From NCBI RefSeq assembly GCF_019320115.1, contig NC_089591.1, positions 60,005,702-60,069,701 on the forward strand: a DNA stretch of 64,000 nt. The letters run 5' to 3'. The position numbers were made by a program, and so were the translations under genes. Below are positions 58,261-64,000 of this stretch, one piece after another. The stretch's first letter is position 1. Each line of letters opens with the position of its first letter. This DNA comes from Miscanthus floridulus (taxonomy: Eukaryota; Streptophyta; Magnoliopsida; Poales; Poaceae). A model generated the notes under the pieces. That model was not told the origin of the DNA. It searched no databases and worked only from the letters and a program-made list of their open reading frames with translations.

Positions 58261-59630
58261 AATTATCAAGAAGAAGGTGCCTGTAAGCCGCTCTGGACAA
58301 GTCAACTTCACTAAGGCTAAGGAGATCTTACAGAATGAACCTATGATGGCTGGTATATTTACCATTGATTCCCACCCAGCATATATATTGTTCGATTCTA
58401 GTGCATCACATTCATTCATGAGCATGGGGTTTGCACAGAGGCACAATATATCTCTTATGGTTATTCCTATTACCTATAGAATTAGTACTCCAGGTGCATA
58501 GTTGTGCATTAATACTCAAACGGACATAGTTAGATTAGTGCTAGTGACTCACACTTATCGTCTCCAGTTCATGGTGTTGCCTGGGCAAGGCATAGATGCA
58601 ATTCTAGGCATGAACTGGTTGAGAGTTTATGGGGTAGTCTTGAACCTTAAGCAGAGAGTTGTTGAGTTACAACTTCCTTCTTCAAAGGATAGGATCTCTC
58701 TCCTTATGCCCATAGATCTAGCCTTACCAATTGTTGCTCATGTTGAAACTTCTCTTGATCTTGCCTCTATTCCTATGGTCTGTGAGTTTTCATATGTCTT
58801 TCCTGAAGATCTACCTGGGTTACCACCAGATAGGGATGTGGAATTTACTATTGAGATAGAACCTAGCACTGCTCCAATCTCATGGCGTCCGTACCATATG
58901 GCTCCTAAAGAACTAGCAGAAATGAAGAAGCAGTTAGAGGAATTATTAGAGAAGGGATTTATCCATCCTAGCCCTTCACCATGGGGTTGCCTAGTTATTT
59001 TTATGAAGAAGGATGGTACTCTGTGGATGTATGTGGATTACCACCCTCTCAATGCGGTAACCATTAAGAATAAGTATCCTTTACCTCGTATTGATACTTT
59101 GTTCAATCAGTTGGCTGGTGCCAAAGTGTTTTCTAAGATTGATCTTCGTTATGGGTATCACCAAATTAAGATCCGGCCATAAGATATACCAAAGACTAAC
59201 TTTCTCTACTAGGTATGGGTTGTATGAATACCTAGTCATATCCTTTGGTCTCACCAATGCTCCTCATTCTTCATGTATCTCATGAATTCAGTCTTCATGC
59301 CAGAGTTGGATAAGTTTATAGTGGTGTTTATTGATGATATTTTGATATACTCCAAGAACAAGAAAGAGCATGCCCAACATCTCCGAATAGTACTAACATG
59401 ATTGAGAGAATACAAGTTGTATGCCAAATTCAGCAAGTGTGAGTTTTAGTTAGATCGAGTGTAGTTTTTGGGGCATGTCCTGACACCTGAAGGCATCTCG
59501 GTAGATCCAAGCAAGGTGCAAGATGTTCTAAATTAGAAATCTCCCTAAGTCAGTGTATCAGATTCGTTAGTTCCTTGGTCTTGCTGGTTATTATCAGTGC
59601 TTTATCCCTGACTTCTCCAAAATATCCCAA
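58261..59630 (+). pseudogene. Tekay-like protease and reverse transcriptase
   Basis: The protease has ILFDSSASHSFMSM (active Asp present) and continues to LGMNWL. A stop near 58499 precedes it into RT. RT blocks: [71 protein letters not shown]. After a stop at 59180 and a frame change come SFGLTNAP and the catalytic [12 protein letters not shown] with both Asp kept. Further stops replace Trp and Gln in the KCEF.LDRV.FLGH block (59440-59475). Confidence 0.88.
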
Positions 59631-59679
59631 CCAATGACCAAGTTGCTCTGAAAGATGTCAAGTTTGTATGGAGTCCGGC

Positions 59680-60130
59680 TTGTGAAGAAGCTTTCCAAGC
59701 CCTAAAGAAGTTTCTAACCTCTGCTCCTGTTCTTGCCCAACCAGATATTGACAAGCCATTTGATGTGTATGGTGATGCCTCAAGGACTAGATTGGGATGC
59801 GTGCTTATATAGGATGAATGTGTGATAGCTTATGCTTCACGCTAGCTAAAAAAGCATGAGGTGAATTATCCCATCCATGATTTAGAGCTGGCTGCTGTGG
59901 TGCACACTCTAAAAATTTGGAGGCATTATTTGTTGGGAAATAAGGTGCATATTTATACAGATCACAAGAGCCTCAAATATATTTTCACTCAGTCCGAGCT
60001 AAATATGAGGCAACGGAGATGGCTGGAGCTAATCAAGGATTATAATTTGGAGGTTCATTACCATCCTGGAAAAGCTAGTGTGGTAGCTGATGCTTTGAGC
60101 TGGAAGTCGTATCAAGTTGAAGAAGCACAT
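59680..60130 (+). pseudogene. Tekay-like RNase H
   Basis: KPFDVYGDASRTRLGCVLI, then [30 protein letters not shown] and VVADALSWK are the RNase H blocks in normal order. Stops follow VLI and the ASR motif. Confidence 0.88.
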
Positions 60131-60329
60131 TTTTTCCTCAACCATGCTGAGGTGCTAGCTCATATTGCTCTAGTCTTGGATTTACTTGAGCAAATTATTA
60201 TAGAGCAAAGGCAAGATGTTTTGGAGATTCTAAGTATCAAGAAGTTAATTGCCAAAGGGCATGGTCCTCATTTTAGTGTTGATGACCAAGGTGTAGTGAG
60301 GTTCAAGAACAGATTAGTTGTTCTCTCAA

Positions 60330-61370
60330 GTGATGAGCTTAGAAGAAAAATTTTGGACAAAGCTCATAACTCCAAGTTATCCATTCATCCAGTAAGTAAT
60401 AAGATGTATCATGATTTGTGTCACTCGTATTGGTGGCCAAATATGAAACAGGACATTACCAAATACATCTCGGAATGTGACATTTGTGGAAGGGTTAAGG
60501 CAGACCATATGCGTACGCCTAGATTTCTATAGCCCTTGCCTATACCTGTTTGGAAATGGGAGGATATTTCCATGGACATTGTTGTGGGTTTGCCCCGCAC
60601 GGTAAAAAGGGTATGAATCTATTTGGGTCATTGTGGATCGCCTTACCAAATCCACTCATTTCCTCCCGATGGATACAAAATATTTAGCCAAGAAGTATGC
60701 CAAGTTGTATTTTAATCGGATTGTAACCCTGCATGGAGTTCCCCTTACTATCATCTCTGATAGAGGGTCAGTCTTTGTCTCTCGTTTCTAGAAGCAACTC
60801 TAGAAATGTCTTGGTACTAGTCTCCTCAAAAGTCCAGCTTATCATCCACAAATTGATGGTCAGATAGAAAGAGTCAATTAGGTACTTGAGGATATGTTGA
60901 GGGCTTATGCCATTTCTTTTCCTAAAAAGTGGGACAAATGCTTGACTCTAGCTGAGTTTTCTTATAACAATAGTTATCAAAAAAGCATTCGAATGGCACC
61001 ATTTGAGGCCCTATATGGCAAGAAATGTAGAACACCTCTTAATTGGGTTGAGGTGGGTGATCATGGATATTTTGGGTCTGATTTTATCAAAGAAGCTCGA
61101 GAGCAAGTTAGTATTATTCAGAGCCATTTGAAGGTAGCTCAAAGTCATCAGAAAACTTATACAGACAAGAGAAGAATGCCCTTGCATTTTGAAGTTGGTG
61201 ATCATGTGTATCTTAAAGTGTCGCCCATGAGGGGGGGTGCATCGCTTTGGGGTCCGGGGAAAGCTAGCCCCTCACTATGTTGGACCTTACAAGATTTTGG
61301 TCCGGTGTGGTTCTGTTGCCTATCATATCTAGCTACCGGATATTTTGTTAGTAGTACATAATGTCTTCCA
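60330..61370 (+). pseudogene. Tekay-like integrase
   Basis: [20 protein letters not shown] and [11 protein letters not shown] form the HHCC zinc region (to about 60510). A stop at 60530 sits where the family has Gln. The DDE core is split by frameshifts (SMDIVVGLPRT; TIISDRGSVF-type region near 60755; FSYNNSYQKSIRMAPFEALY at 60960). GDHVYLKVSPMRG and HYVGPYKIL mark the C-terminal domain. Confidence 0.85.
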
Positions 61371-61627
61371 TATTTCTCAGTTAAAGAAATGTTTGCGGGT
61401 CCCCGATGAAGTGGCAGAAATTGAAGGACTCACTCTCCAACTTGACTTGTCTTATATTGAGCATCCTATCAAGATCTTAGATAAAAAAGAAAGAGTGACT
61501 AGAAACAATGTGGTGAAGTTTTATAAAGTTTAGTGGCAAAATCACTCAGAGGACGAAGCAACGTGGGAGCAAGGAAGCTATATCTTAAAGCATTATCCCC
61601 ACCTTCTTTCTAGTTCACCGAGGTAAT
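61371..61627 (+). pseudogene. Integrase C-terminal chromodomain
   Basis: VFHISQLKKCLRVPDEV leads to IEHPIKILDKKERVTRNN and then KVxWQNHSEDEATWEQG...YPHL, the chromodomain of chromoviruses. A TAG stop (61531-61533) breaks it between Val and Trp. Chromodomains are thought to direct integration to heterochromatin. Confidence 0.8.
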
Positions 61628-61697
61628 TGTTTAAATCGAAATTTATTTCTTATCTATTTTCCCACACTAGACACATGAAATCTCGGGATGAGATTTT

Positions 61698-61715
61698 GTT
61701 TAAGGGGGGTAGAAT
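61698..61715 (+). promoter_or_regulatory. Polypurine tract
   Basis: TTTAAGGGGGGTAGAAT lies immediately before the 3' LTR start TGTAACACC. Confidence 0.85.
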
Positions 61716-64000
61716 TGTAACACCATCGGTGTTACACCATAAATTATCTACTAAAACATGTCATAAGCATCATGTTTATGTGTTAATGCTTGTGATAAAA
61801 TGTGTAGATCAATTTCTGTAACTCAAAACGATCAACAAAAACGCTAAACGAAAGTTGCTCTATGATTTGTACAGTCATCAAATGGGGTTTAAAACTAATT
61901 TTTATTAAGCAAAAATGCTATAGAACATGTATGTGATACTTAAATAAAGTTTGAAGTGCAAACTTTGTAGATGACAGTGAAATACTTGCGGTAAAAAATG
62001 ATATTACTAGCTAATATCTTCACTAGCTTAGAAATCGCAAATTGAAAACAAATCTAGCTCAAAAACTTAGAAATTTCTAAGTCTATCAACAGCTAGACAT
62101 TTCTATGTTTAGCAATTTATTGTGAGAGATTGGGTTAAAGGGTGATGTAGTGTTATAGCTTGATTTGGTAGTCTTATATGCCATCTTGAGCATGGTGCAG
62201 CTGGTTTAGCTCCTAGAGCAACCGTTTGGTCGTGTTGAGTGCTTTAAAATTTGTATGTGTCACATGTCTTGGGTTGGTTGGTGCCGGGTGTGCGGTCACC
62301 GCGTCGCCTCCCCACGCCACGCACATGGTCACACGTGTGTGCGCTACCATGCACGGCTAGCTGTGGCCGTCTCTGACCTAGCCATGACTCGGCTGCCGCA
62401 GGCCCCACCGTGCGGAGCCACTTCTGCTACCGCCTGCCTCGTCCCGCACTATGCTACCATCATGTTCGCCACTGCTACCTCGCATCATGATGCTATTGCT
62501 ACCGTGGCATCATCTCCGCGTCTGGGCCTATACACTGTAACCACTGCAACGCACTGCGTTGCTAGCCCGCTTTGATGCCACGTGCATGTGGCCGTGCCGC
62601 CGTCACCATGTCATTTATGACACTACGGCTGCACGGGCCACGCCAGTCGGGTGTGCGCGTGCCTGTCTGCTAGCATCTACGTGTGGGTCTCTGTGAACTC
62701 ACCGACTGCATCCCGCCAAGGCGAGGATGAGCTAGGCCCACCGCCGTGCCTTGTTTCTCTCTTTCTCCCCCTGTTTTCCACCACCATCGTGTCATGATCA
62801 TGGTGAGTCAGAGGGCGAGCACCTCTCATCATTTCCTCATGCCCGCGTCTCCACCCTCATGTCCCCTCTCTAGCCGCCCTACCCTGGTTTGATTGCAGCT
62901 CAGTCGAGCTCCAATTTTGGAGCTTTGCCCACCACCGTACCGTTATGAACCGTCACCGCTCATGTCATGGCCAACCTTCACCACTTCACCCTGCGCAAAT
63001 TCCTCTACACCACTAGCTCTCCTTGGCTCCCTCTCCACCGTGCGCACACCGATGGGAGCGCTACCGCCTCCCTGCTACCGCTGACGCGACCCTATCTGCC
63101 CGTGCACGTGGCCAGCCTTCCTTCATCATCCTCTGCCCCAACCGTCACCTTAGGCTAGTCCATGGTAGCCTCCTGATGCTCATGCATTAATCAATTAGGC
63201 CTGTAACTTCCCTAGCTCACCGAAGCAGTGGTACCATCGTCGTGGATGGCCGCGCATCGCTGTAGCTTTCCCCACCGAGTCATGCCACCCTGCACTACCG
63301 CTTAGTGTAGCCACTAGGGTCGAAGATGGTGATCGACCCATTAGGTGGGTCCACATGGGTCCTAGGTGGCTGGCGTAAGCACTCAGTGCTGTCGCTCACC
63401 GCGCCGCCATGCACGGAGTCACCGAGGGTGCGCGCGGGTGAATTAAGGAAAGTTTAGGGGATTAAGTGAGAAGTTATGAGAGAGGGGGAAATAGTGTTAG
63501 TACTTAGTGTTAATTCGGGAGAAGTGAGAGGACTATTTTGCAAAAACATCAGCGCGCGTGGGATTTCCCCGTCGTGCGCCATCTCCGCGTGGGTCGGCGC
63601 CACGTGGGCCGCCGCGTGCTCGCGCGCTGCGTCGCATGGGACGCGCGAGAGAATACATTTTTCTTTTTTATGAGGAATTAGAAATAGTTTTCTAATATAA
63701 TTTTTGAGCTAATCTTTGGTAAATCAGATAAAATCATGTAGGTATCCAAAAATTATGAAACAGATTTTGTTAGGTTTCTAAAATTATGCTCTATCTGTTA
63801 GTGTATATAGTTCATATATGTGCTTATTGATACCAGGAGCTATTAAATCAATTGAGAGTGCTTAATATTATTAAGTTAATTATTGTAGGAATTTTTATGG
63901 TGATTAGTGATAGCAAAAACCCTAAAATTTTTATAGTAGCTTCATTGTATTATTATATGCTCGCTGTAATTTTGGTAGCCCTAAAATAGACTATTTAATA
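61716..64000 (+). repeat. 3' LTR, first 2285 bp
   Basis: Direct repeat of 52635 onward, starting TGTAACACCATCGGTG and alignable to the window end. The outer end and second target duplication copy are not in the window. Confidence 0.93.

Larger units (their letters stand above)
52635..64000 (+). mobile_element. Ty3/Gypsy chromovirus (Tekay/Del-like), 3' LTR cut by window end
   Basis: The 5' LTR (52635-56610) is followed by a tRNA-Met-type primer site, gag, protease, reverse transcriptase, RNase H, integrase with C-terminal chromodomain, a polypurine tract and the start of a second LTR at 61716. The pol order, chromodomain and very long LTRs fit the Tekay/Del group of plant chromoviruses. Over the first 135 bases the LTRs differ at about 11 positions, so the insertion is older than the Tat element. 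The coding region is full of stops. Confidence 0.92.

Noticed and set aside
1..64000. tRNA, rRNA or organelle DNA
   Set aside because: I saw no cloverleaf-type A and B boxes, rRNA words or plastid or mitochondrial genes.

Overview
This is nuclear DNA of a grass. The only intact host gene I can support is a GC-rich, intronless AP2/ERF transcription factor. The rest is a nested pile of plant transposable elements: Copia (Sirevirus type), two lineages of Ty3/Gypsy, CACTA, LINE and MITE families. CACTA ends built from TTTGCCGAGTG subterminal repeats, Stowaway-like CTCCCTCCG MITEs and a Tat-type Gypsy with an antisense gene suggest a panicoid grass, probably Andropogoneae (sugarcane, sorghum or Miscanthus). 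That placement is inference from repeat style and cannot be fixed to species here.

Layout. 1-4073 is a long LTR on the minus strand, inserted in a Sirevirus gag-protease remnant (4074-5828). 5829-6611 is the 3' part of another LTR. 6612-7200 ends in what looks like an old DNA-transposon terminus, split by a solo LTR (7201-8332, target duplication GTAGT). 8634-17041 is a full-length CACTA element (duplication ATG) with decayed TNP2-like and TNP1-like genes on the minus strand and two fold-backs near its 5' end. 17042-24059 is the gene island: the ERF gene (18552-19922), several MITEs and a GC-rich block. 24153-39832 is a Tat-lineage Gypsy element (duplication CTTAC, 473-bp LTRs) inserted in a LINE remnant. 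It carries gag-pol on the minus strand, an intron-containing antisense gene, a 23-bp minisatellite and a nested 2.8-kb solo LTR (duplication TTCAT). 41547-47143 is a solo LTR (duplication CAAGG) split by a second CACTA element (41647-46077). That element is internally deleted and carries a hairpin with arms of about 0.5 kb. 47144-52634 holds tandem repeats, a MITE, a LINE-like insertion and another LTR. 52635-64000 is a Tekay/Del-like chromovirus with a 3976-bp 5' LTR, decayed gag-pol on the plus strand and a 3' LTR that runs off the window.

How the parts relate. Almost nothing here works as a pathway; the interest is in insertion order and in structures that could make regulatory RNA. Target duplications establish seven insertions and a nesting order. 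The Tat element is recent (11 differences between its LTRs by my count), yet its coding region carries at least a dozen stops and a changed reverse-transcriptase active site, which points to movement in trans. The strongest candidate for something functional and new is the long inverted duplication of a CACTA 5' end inside the second CACTA element. It resembles in principle the maize Mu killer locus and could silence CACTA relatives through hairpin RNA.
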